64,000 nt of DNA, taken from NCBI RefSeq assembly GCF_019551435.1, contig NZ_CP080544.1, forward strand, positions 1,426,001 to 1,490,000, given 5' to 3'. A program made the translations under genes and the position numbers. This stretch comes from Lysobacter soyae (GTDB lineage: Bacteria > Pseudomonadota > Gammaproteobacteria > Xanthomonadales > Xanthomonadaceae). Position 1 is the stretch's first letter; each line of letters opens with the position of its first letter. Shown piece by piece: positions 58,227-64,000 of this stretch. The notes under the pieces were generated by a model, which did not search any database, was not told the origin of the DNA, and was given only the letters and a program-made list of their open reading frames with translations.

Positions 58227-58763
58227 ATGAAACCAGTGCACATTCGGAAATCATGCCTGAAAACCTTGATTTTAATGAGCTTGGGCCTCTCGTGCAGTGC
58301 CTTTGCGGCGCCCGCACCCGACGGATCGCCCGAACCGGCGCCTCCCGCCACCGGCTGGAATGTCACCACCATTCGCGGCAGTGATGCCGTCAACGCGGTC
58401 TTGATTCGCGCCATCAGCTTGGTCGGCACACCCTATCAATGGGGCGGATCTACCCCGGGCAGCGGTTTCGACTGCAGCGGCCTCGTCAACTTCGTCTTCA
58501 AAGACATGCTGGATGTGAAGCTGCCGCGGACCTCCAGGGAATTGGCGGCCGCCCAAGGCCCGCGGATCGACTTCGACGATCTGAAACCGGGTGATCTGGT
58601 GTTCTTCGGTGCCAATGGGGTGGTCAGCCATGTCGGCATCTATATCGGCGAGCGCCGCTTCATCCACGCCCCGCGCACCGGGACGGTGGTTCGGCTGGAA
58701 AAGATAGACCAAAGCTATTGGACCGGCCGCTACACTGGCGCCCGCCGCATCATTTCAACGTGA
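58227..58763 (+). CDS. Exported NlpC/P60 family peptidoglycan endopeptidase (first of a pair)
   Basis: From ATG 58227, behind GGGGAG, the precursor has 178 residues. A signal peptide (SCLKTLILMSLGLSCSAFA, cut before APAPD) leads to a short linker and one NlpC/P60 domain: GTPYQWGGSTPGSGFDCSGL with the catalytic Cys, then VSHVGIYIGERRFIHAPRTG with the catalytic His and the third polar residue. It should cut the peptide stem of peptidoglycan in the periplasm. A second, similar gene follows 152 bp downstream on the same strand. Confidence 0.9.
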   Translation: MKPVHIRKSCLKTLILMSLGLSCSAFAAPAPDGSPEPAPPATGWNVTTIRGSDAVNAVLIRAISLVGTPYQWGGSTPGSGFDCSGLVNFVFKDMLDVKLPRTSRELAAAQGPRIDFDDLKPGDLVFFGANGVVSHVGIYIGERRFIHAPRTGTVVRLEKIDQSYWTGRYTGARRIIST

Positions 58764-58915
58764 TGCATCCGTGAAACACGTGTGATGACCCTGTGAGGGC
58801 AATGCTTCGTTTTGTGCATTCAGGTCACACTTTTAATGTCTTTTTAACGTTATCTAAACGCTTTTGACCCCTTTCTCCGGCAAACTCACTTCACGTTTAG
58901 CCGAATGAAGAAATC

Positions 58916-59548
58916 GTGACGATGACTGAGACGACCCAAAGCCGCCTCCGCCGTCTGCCCAAGCAGGCCGCTACGACCTCCGTAATCCTTTTCAGCCTGA
59001 TGTTTGCCGCTCCCGGTTTCGCTCGTGAAACCATCGCAAACAGCAATGCCAATCCGGACCAACGTACCAGCGTCACCGATGAATTCAGCGCCACCGCGCT
59101 TTCGGACGCCCAAGCACTGCTCGACCTGACCAACGGCCAAAACGCCATGGTTGCAGGCAAGACACAAGATTCCAGCCGCATCCAAAAACTGCTCGCCGGC
59201 GCCATGTCGCTGATCGGCACCCCCTATCGCTGGGGCGGCACCTCCACCAACGGTTTCGATTGCAGCGGCCTCGTCGGTTACGTGTTCCGCAACGCACTCG
59301 GCATCAACCTGCCGCGCGTCTCGCGCGACATCGCCCACGAAGGCAAAGCGGTGAGCCGCTCCGAACTGATCAAAGGCGATCTGGTGTTCTTCTCCAAGGG
59401 TCGCGTCATCGACCACGTCGGCATCTACGTCGGTGAAGGCAAGTTCCTGCACGCCCCCCGCACCGGCCGCGACGTCACCATCTCCAATCTCGAAGGCTAC
59501 TGGGGCGCCCGCCTGGTCAGCGCCCGCCGCATCGCCGTCGAAGGCTGA
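58916..59548 (+). CDS. Exported NlpC/P60 family peptidoglycan endopeptidase (second of a pair)
   Basis: The precursor has about 210 residues. A basic N-region is followed by the signal peptide helix TSVILFSLMFAAPGFA, a linker, and one NlpC/P60 domain with GTPYRWGGTSTNGFDCSGLV (catalytic Cys) and DHVGIYVGEGKFLHAPRTG (catalytic His). It resembles the upstream protein in the domain but not in the linker. The start may be GTG 58916 or ATG 58922; GAAG lies closer to the GTG. A terminator at 59602 follows, with a GGGGTCAGA repeat placed between stop and terminator. Confidence 0.88.
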   Translation: MTMTETTQSRLRRLPKQAATTSVILFSLMFAAPGFARETIANSNANPDQRTSVTDEFSATALSDAQALLDLTNGQNAMVAGKTQDSSRIQKLLAGAMSLIGTPYRWGGTSTNGFDCSGLVGYVFRNALGINLPRVSRDIAHEGKAVSRSELIKGDLVFFSKGRVIDHVGIYVGEGKFLHAPRTGRDVTISNLEGYWGARLVSARRIAVEG

Positions 59549-59555
59549 TCCCCTT

Positions 59556-59579
59556 AAAAGGGGGTCAGAGTGACTTTTC
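59556..59579 (+). repeat. GGGGTCAGA-family repeat, left outer copy
   Basis: AAAAGGGGGTCAGAGTGACT continues to TTTC. The same sequence occurs at 59647 and, inverted, at 60522 and 60552 around the RAYT gene, and in the REPIN-like element at 14830. It lies between the stop of the second NlpC/P60 gene and that gene's terminator. Confidence 0.88.
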
Positions 59580-59601
59580 TCGACTCCTCGTCGTAAAGAC
59601 C

Positions 59602-59623
59602 AACCGCCCCAGTGGCGGTTTTT
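59602..59623 (+). terminator. Rho-independent terminator after the second NlpC/P60 gene
   Basis: AACCGCC (59602-59608) pairs perfectly with GGCGGTT (59614-59620) around a five-base loop, and the T-run 59619-59623 follows. It lies 54 bp after the NlpC/P60 stop, with a repeat copy in between. Confidence 0.85.
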
Positions 59624-59646
59624 CTTTATCCGTCTCAAAAGGCCCC

Positions 59647-59670
59647 AAAAGGGGTCAGAGTGACTTTTGT
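59647..59670 (+). repeat. GGGGTCAGA-family repeat, left inner copy
   Basis: AAAAGGGGTCAGAGTGACTT continues to TTGT. It is a direct repeat of the copy at 59556, 91 bp further on, and lies about 110 bp upstream of the RAYT start. The two left copies are inverted relative to the two copies at the end of the RAYT gene. Confidence 0.88.
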
Positions 59671-59778
59671 CCCCTCAGGCTTCTAGGTGTTGAAACACAT
59701 CTGTGCGGCGCTCCCGGCAATTGCGCACAGCATTTGGCGAGTTTTCCTATCGCATTCGACATCGTCACTTGGAAGCCT

Positions 59779-60576
59779 ATGGGCATGCCAAGACCCACTC
59801 GACTCGACCTTCCCGGCGTTCCGCAACATCTTGTACAGCGCGGCAACAACCGTCTCCCCTGCTTCTTGGATGACGACGATCGGCAACGTTATCTTCAACT
59901 GCTCAGGAAATATTCCAGAGAAACGCACTGCGCCATACATGCCTATGTCCTGATGCAGAACCATGTGCACATGCTGGTGACTGCGCATGCCTCCGGCGAA
60001 CTCTCCAAAATGATGCAATCCCTCGGGCGAAGTTATGTCCATTATTTCAACGTCCGCCACGGGCGCTCCGGAACGCTGTGGGAAGGAAGATTCAAATCCT
60101 GTCTGGTTGCGGATGACGCTTACTTGCTGGCCTGCTACCGATATATCGAATTGAACCCGGTGCGCGCGCGCGTGGTTGCGCACCCTGCTGAGTTTCCTTG
60201 GTCTAGCTATGGGCGAAATGCCTTGGGTGCGTGTGATTCGCTGTTAACACCGCATCCCACCTATATTTCACTTGGCCAAACCAAGCAAACGCGCACCGAA
60301 TCCTACGCACGGCTGGTGTCCGAGCGCGTTCCGCCATCCGTCATTGGCGAAATACGGCAGTATCTCCAGCAACAGCGCGCACTCGGCAATGACGATTTCA
60401 AGAAGATGGTTGAAGCGAAGACGCAGCGTTTCGCTGGAATCCGGCCGGCTAGCCGACCGAAAAAATCAACAGGTCAATGTGGCATCGTCGTCGATGTTCA
60501 CGCGGTGGCGGCGAGACCGGTAAGTCACTCTGACCCCCTTTTGGGGGGAATAAGTGACTCTGACCCCCTTTTCTAG
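59779..60576 (+). CDS. REP-associated tyrosine transposase (RAYT)
   Basis: The 265-residue protein belongs to the Y1/HUH transposases related to IS200/IS605: PGVPQHLVQRGNNRLPCF at the start, the HUH motif in MQNHVHMLVTA, GTLWEGRFKS, and the Tyr-bearing helix YRYIELNPVRA. RAYTs act on REP sequences and are thought to spread REPINs. Here four GGGGTCAGA repeats bracket the gene in inverted pairs. The last 22 residues are partly encoded by the two right-hand repeats: VSHSDPLL and SDSDPLF are the same repeat read in frame. The start is probably ATG 59779 (or 59785). The stop shares CTAG with the stop of the convergent thioesterase gene. Confidence 0.92.
   Translation: MGMPRPTRLDLPGVPQHLVQRGNNRLPCFLDDDDRQRYLQLLRKYSRETHCAIHAYVLMQNHVHMLVTAHASGELSKMMQSLGRSYVHYFNVRHGRSGTLWEGRFKSCLVADDAYLLACYRYIELNPVRARVVAHPAEFPWSSYGRNALGACDSLLTPHPTYISLGQTKQTRTESYARLVSERVPPSVIGEIRQYLQQQRALGNDDFKKMVEAKTQRFAGIRPASRPKKSTGQCGIVVDVHAVAARPVSHSDPLLGGISDSDPLF
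60522..60573 (-). repeat. GGGGTCAGA-family repeats, two right-hand copies inside the RAYT end
   Basis: AAGTCACTCTGACCCCCTTT (60522-60541) and AAGTGACTCTGACCCCCTTT (60552-60571) are tandem copies, inverted relative to the copies at 59556 and 59647. Both lie within the last codons of the RAYT gene and are translated in the same frame as SHSDPLL and SDSDPLF. Confidence 0.9.
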
Positions 60577-61052
60577 GCGTTGCGGTAGCGTTCTACGGTT
60601 TGTTCGATGCCCTTGCTGAGTTCCATCACTTTGAGGGCGTATTCGGAGAGTTGGCGGTCTTCTTCAGTTTGCGGTTGCCACTGCGGTGTGGGCGTCGGTT
60701 TGCCTTCGGCGTCCACGGAGACGAAGACGATGACGCAATGGGTGCACAGGCGTTCTTCGCCGCCCATCGGGTCGGCCGCCATGACATCAATGGCGAAGTG
60801 CATGCTGGTGGAACCGGTATAGATGAGTTTTGCAGTAATGGTGACCAGGTCGCTGGTTTTGATTGGTGCGACGAAGCGAATCCCGCCCACCGCGACCGTC
60901 ACCGAATACATACCGCTCCAGCCGACGGCCGCTGCGTAGCCCGACTGATCAATCCATTTCATCACCACGCCGCCGTGCACCTTCCCGCCGTAATTGACGT
61001 CGGTGGGTTGTGCGAGGAATCGCATGACAAGTTCGCGGCGCGTGCCACTCAT
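60573..61052 (-). CDS. Hotdog-fold acyl-CoA thioesterase (YciA-like)
   Basis: The 159-residue protein has the hotdog signatures of YciA/BACH thioesterases: FLAQPTDVNYGGKVHGGVVM with the active-site region, WIDQSGYAAA and the strand VAVGGIRFVAPIKTSDLVTI. It hydrolyses acyl-CoA to fatty acid and CoA in the cytoplasm; chain preference is unknown. The ATG at 61052 has GGAGA in place. The stop overlaps the convergent RAYT stop by four bases, so the RAYT element ends exactly at this gene. Confidence 0.88.
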   Translation of the reverse strand: MSGTRRELVMRFLAQPTDVNYGGKVHGGVVMKWIDQSGYAAAVGWSGMYSVTVAVGGIRFVAPIKTSDLVTITAKLIYTGSTSMHFAIDVMAADPMGGEERLCTHCVIVFVSVDAEGKPTPTPQWQPQTEEDRQLSEYALKVMELSKGIEQTVERYRNA

Positions 61053-61126
61053 GATTTATCTCCGGTGCCTGAGCTGCCATTATGTGCAGGTATTCAGTGA
61101 AGGCGCGTCGCGCCGGAGTGCAAAAC

Positions 61127-61546
61127 ATGTTTCGAAGCTTGATGGGTGCCCTTGCAGGTGTGATCACCGCCTTTGCCACCATCTTCGTGGTGGAAGCGAT
61201 CGGGCACACGTTCTATCCGCCGCCTCCGGGTGTGGTGGCGAATACCCCGGCAGCGATGGCGGAGTTCATGAAAGCCGCGCCAGTGGGCGCACTGTTGTCG
61301 GTGCTGGTGGCCTGGTGCGCAGGCGCATTCGTCGGCGGCTTTGTGGCGGCACTGATTTCGCAGAAGAATCGCGCAATGGTGGCGTTGTTTCCGGCCGGCT
61401 TGGTGCTGGCGGGCGTGATCGGCATGTTGATGATGGTGAAGCATCCGCTGTGGATGGCGATTCCCGCGGTGCTGTTGCCGATTCCCCTGGCCTTCCTCGG
61501 CGCGCAATTCGCCCCGAAAACCAAAGCCGCACAGGAAGTTGCCTGA
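61127..61546 (+). CDS. Membrane protein of unknown function
   Basis: The 139-residue protein starts at ATG 61127 with GGAG upstream and has four hydrophobic segments: MGALAGVITAFATIFVVEAI, the stretch around ALLSVLVAWCAGAFVGGFVA, ALFPAGLVLAGVIGMLMMV and AIPAVLLPIPLAFLGAQF. A Pro-rich loop (YPPPPGVVANTPAA) follows the first helix. I do not recognise a family. Its stop overlaps the start of the NUDIX gene (TGATG), so the two are coupled. It is divergent from the thioesterase gene. Confidence 0.75.
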   Translation: MFRSLMGALAGVITAFATIFVVEAIGHTFYPPPPGVVANTPAAMAEFMKAAPVGALLSVLVAWCAGAFVGGFVAALISQKNRAMVALFPAGLVLAGVIGMLMMVKHPLWMAIPAVLLPIPLAFLGAQFAPKTKAAQEVA

Positions 61547-62034
61547 TGCCGTATACGCCGATTATCGGAACGCTTGGCTACATTCTTTCTCCTGACGGCG
61601 AATCGGTGCTGATGGTGCACCGGAACGCGCGCCAAGATGACGAGCATCTGGGCAAGTACAACGGCCTCGGCGGCAAGCTCGAAGCCGATGAAGATGTGAT
61701 GGCCGGCATGATCCGTGAAATCCGCGAAGAAGCCGGCATCGAATGCACGGCATTGCAATTGCGCGGCACGGTCAGTTGGCCGGGCTTTGGAAAGAACGGC
61801 GAAGACTGGTTGGGCTTCATCTTTTTGATTACGGCGTTTGAAGGCACACCGCACAGCGAGAATCCGGAAGGCCCCTTGGAATGGATTCCGAAAGACAAGC
61901 TGGACACCCTGCCGATGTGGGAAGGCGATCGCTATTTCCTGCCGCTGGTGTTCGACGACGACCCGCGCCCCTTCCATGGCGTGATGCCCTATCAGGATGG
62001 TCGCCCGGTGCGTTGGCATTGCAGCCGTTTGTGA
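61546..62034 (+). CDS. NUDIX hydrolase (MutT/8-oxo-dGTPase-like)
   Basis: The 162-residue protein has the full Nudix box GGKLEADEDVMAGMIREIRE-EAG (G-x5-E-x7-REUxEExGU, about residues 44-66), with the start IIGTLGYILSPDGESVLMVH. This closely resembles MTH1-type 8-oxo-dGTP diphosphatases that clean the nucleotide pool, and the C-terminus PMWEGDRYFLPLVFDDDPRP is typical of that group. The substrate is not proven. It overlaps the upstream membrane-protein stop by one base and ends two bases before the end of the convergent dnaE2 gene. Confidence 0.87.
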   Translation: MPYTPIIGTLGYILSPDGESVLMVHRNARQDDEHLGKYNGLGGKLEADEDVMAGMIREIREEAGIECTALQLRGTVSWPGFGKNGEDWLGFIFLITAFEGTPHSENPEGPLEWIPKDKLDTLPMWEGDRYFLPLVFDDDPRPFHGVMPYQDGRPVRWHCSRL

Positions 62035-62036
62035 GC

Positions 62037-64000
62037 TCAGTGGAAATCGCGCGACGCCACCCGCAATCGTCCTAACAACTCGCTTTGGTCGTGTAGCTGC
62101 CCGGCAATCACATGGCAGACGCCATCGACTTTTTCCCAGCGGCCATAGACCACCATCAAGTTTGAAGCGAGCAACTCCCGGCGTTGGCGGGCGGCATGTG
62201 CCGGCCACACCACGATGTTGACCAAACCGAACTCGTCTTCCAAGGTGACGAAGGTGGTGCCGTTGGCCGTGACCGGTCGCTGTCGCATGGTGACCAAGCC
62301 CGCCACCCGCACATAACCGCCATGCGCACGTTGCTGCACCGCCTGCGAAGACAGCACGCGCTGCTTGTCGAGCACACGCCGCAGCAAAGCCATCGGATGC
62401 TTCGCCAAGGTCAATCCCATGCTGCGGTAGTCGGCCAGAGTCTCGTCAACGCCATCGGGGGCCACAAGACGCACCTCGGTTTCCGCCGGACTGTGATCGA
62501 GCAAGGGCGTGGCCTTCTCGATGCCCCACATCGCCCAACGCGCCTCATTGCGATGGCGCACCAGACTGCGCAGGGCGCCCGCTTCCGCCAACAACTCGCG
62601 CCCGCGCGCATCCAGACCACTGCGACGACACAGATCCTCCACATGGCGAAACGGTCCCTGCGCACGCGCCGCGACAATCGCTTCCGCCTGCGCCATCGAC
62701 AAACCGATGATCGCGCGCAAACCCACACGGATCGCCGGCTGTGCTGAATCCTCTCCCTGTCCGTCAGCGTCGTCGACCAAGCTGTAATCGACTTCGCTGA
62801 ATTGCACATCCACCGGCAACACCTGCACCGGCGCACGCTCGGGACTGCCGCGACGCGCATCTTGAATAATCTGGCTCGGTGAATAAAACCCCATCGGCTG
62901 CGCGTTCAACAAGGCACAGGCGAACGCCGCCGGCTCATGGCGTTTCAACCAACAACTGGCATAGACCAATTTCGCGAAAGAGGCCGCATGGCTTTGCGGA
63001 AACCCATAGGAACCGAAGCCCTTGATCTGCTCGAAAATCTGTTCGATAAAAACATCGTCGTAACCCTGCGCACGCATCAAATCACGGATGCGCAAACGAT
63101 GCGGTTCCATGTCACCGCCGCGCCGCCATGCCGCCATCGAACGGCGCAGATTGTCGGCCTCGCAGGGGGAATACCCGGCATGCATCACCAGCTCCATCAC
63201 TTGCTCTTGGAACAGCGGCACGCCGAGCGTCTGCTTCAAGATCGCCTCCACCCCCTTCGATGGATAGGTCGGCACTTCACGCCCCATGCGCCGGCGCAAA
63301 TAGGGATGCACCATGCCGCCTTGAATCGGCCCCGGTCGCACGATTGCGACCTGCACCACCAAGTCGTAGAAGGTGGCCGGTTTCAAGCGCGGCAACATAC
63401 TCATTTGCGCGCGTGATTCGATCTGGAACACACCGATGGTGTCGGCCCGCTGCGCCATGGCATAGGTCTGCGGATCTTCGCGCGGAATCGTCGCCAGCGA
63501 CAGCGAACGCCCGCGATGCCGCGCGCACAAATCGAAGGCCTTGCGAATGCAGGTGAGCATGCCGAGCGCGAGGCAATCCACCTTCAGCAAACCCATGGTG
63601 TTCAAGTCGTCCTTGTCCCACTGGATGATGGTGCGATCGGCCATCGCAGCGTTCTCCACCGGAACCACCGTGGAGAGCGAAGCCTCCGAGATCACGAAAC
63701 CGCCCACATGCTGCGACAGATGGCGCGGGTGGCCTTTCAACGCCGCGGTCATGCGCACGATGCGTTGAATCAAAGGACTGCCGGGATCGAAGCCCGCCTC
63801 GCGCAGTCGATCGTCCATCGGCGTATCGGTGCGTCCCCAACCATGGCAGCCCGACAAACGGCTGCACTGTTCTTCCGGCAAACCGAAGGCGCGTGCCACA
63901 TCGCGCACCGCACTGCGGCCGCGATAACAAATCACTGTGGCCGCCAAAGCCGCACGGTCACGCCCGTATTTGTTGTAGATGTACTGCAGCACTTCCTCGC
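62037..64000 (-). CDS. dnaE2: Error-prone DNA polymerase DnaE2/ImuC, C-terminal part only
   Basis: The frame runs from the stop at 62037 to the right edge, so about 654 residues of the C-terminal part are visible. They match DnaE2: [20 protein letters not shown], the polymerase segment [20 protein letters not shown] with the third catalytic Asp (KVD), [18 protein letters not shown], the helix-hairpin-helix HGYP-type [20 protein letters not shown] and an OB domain near the end. The catalytic Asp pair would lie just beyond the window. It is the polymerase of SOS mutagenesis with ImuA and ImuB, whose genes normally lie upstream. Confidence 0.92.
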   Translation of the reverse strand, partial: EEVLQYIYNKYGRDRAALAATVICYRGRSAVRDVARAFGLPEEQCSRLSGCHGWGRTDTPMDDRLREAGFDPGSPLIQRIVRMTAALKGHPRHLSQHVGGFVISEASLSTVVPVENAAMADRTIIQWDKDDLNTMGLLKVDCLALGMLTCIRKAFDLCARHRGRSLSLATIPREDPQTYAMAQRADTIGVFQIESRAQMSMLPRLKPATFYDLVVQVAIVRPGPIQGGMVHPYLRRRMGREVPTYPSKGVEAILKQTLGVPLFQEQVMELVMHAGYSPCEADNLRRSMAAWRRGGDMEPHRLRIRDLMRAQGYDDVFIEQIFEQIKGFGSYGFPQSHAASFAKLVYASCWLKRHEPAAFACALLNAQPMGFYSPSQIIQDARRGSPERAPVQVLPVDVQFSEVDYSLVDDADGQGEDSAQPAIRVGLRAIIGLSMAQAEAIVAARAQGPFRHVEDLCRRSGLDARGRELLAEAGALRSLVRHRNEARWAMWGIEKATPLLDHSPAETEVRLVAPDGVDETLADYRSMGLTLAKHPMALLRRVLDKQRVLSSQAVQQRAHGGYVRVAGLVTMRQRPVTANGTTFVTLEDEFGLVNIVVWPAHAARQRRELLASNLMVVYGRWEKVDGVCHVIAGQLHDQSELLGRLRVASRDFH

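Overview
The window looks like the chromosome of a gammaproteobacterium of the Xanthomonadaceae/Lysobacteraceae type (Lysobacter, Luteimonas and relatives). The evidence is gene order (miaA-hfq-hflX-hflK-hflC-purA; rlmE-ftsH-folP next to yhbY; surE-pcm-yqaA-nlpD; pyrG-kdsA-eno-ftsB-ispD-ispF-truD), a candidate Xanthomonadales type IV secretion effector, REP-associated transposase repeats with a GGGGTCAGA core, and many exported peptidases. GC is moderate by eye, near 58-60 %, which is low for Lysobacter. I cannot fix the genus. Most of the window is conserved housekeeping DNA with very short gaps; no gene-free stretch exceeds 300 bases.

Layout. 1-5.1 kb (minus strand): a DUF2235 alpha/beta-hydrolase cut by the left edge, a fused alpha-beta E1 2-oxoacid dehydrogenase, a GNAT acetyltransferase and a GcdH-type acyl-CoA dehydrogenase. 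5.1-14.9 kb: two glycine-zipper envelope proteins, TatD, TcdA, a membrane-anchored c-type cytochrome, a cold-shock protein whose Shine-Dalgarno lies in an 11-bp hairpin, DUF456, an MscS channel, class I fumarase and an ABC exporter. 14.9-26.3 kb: ferredoxin reductase, glutathione peroxidase, a CBS protein, an M3 peptidase lipoprotein, CrcB, the XVIPCD effector candidate, a persulfide-dioxygenase-like enzyme, tRNA-Thr(CGU), a REC-EAL regulator and an exported M1 aminopeptidase. 26.4-37.6 kb: purA, hflC, hflK, hflX, hfq, miaA, putP, folP, ftsH and rlmE, all on the minus strand. 37.6-48.7 kb: yhbY, an Mth938-type gene, the surE-nlpD block, smr, and the isoprenoid/CTP/Kdo/enolase operon. 48.8-64 kb: parE, a methyltransferase, a secreted peroxiredoxin, an S9 peptidase, HutG-like and DadA-like enzymes, DUF418, SlyD, two NlpC/P60 proteins, a RAYT transposase with its repeats, a YciA-type thioesterase, a NUDIX hydrolase and the C-terminal part of DnaE2.

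Themes. Many genes are translationally coupled by 1-4 bp stop/start overlaps. Two families of intergenic palindromic repeat occur: a GGGGTCAGA family tied to the RAYT gene, and an unrelated CTTCTCCA...GGATGAG family with eight copies here. The most interesting items are the predicted T4SS effector at 19.7-21.1 kb, which combines a lysozyme-like N-terminus with a XVIPCD-like C-terminus and has no visible immunity gene; the RAYT locus and its distant REPIN-like relative; and two RNA leader signals, a sequestered SD before csp and five consecutive ARN triplets before the hfq SD.
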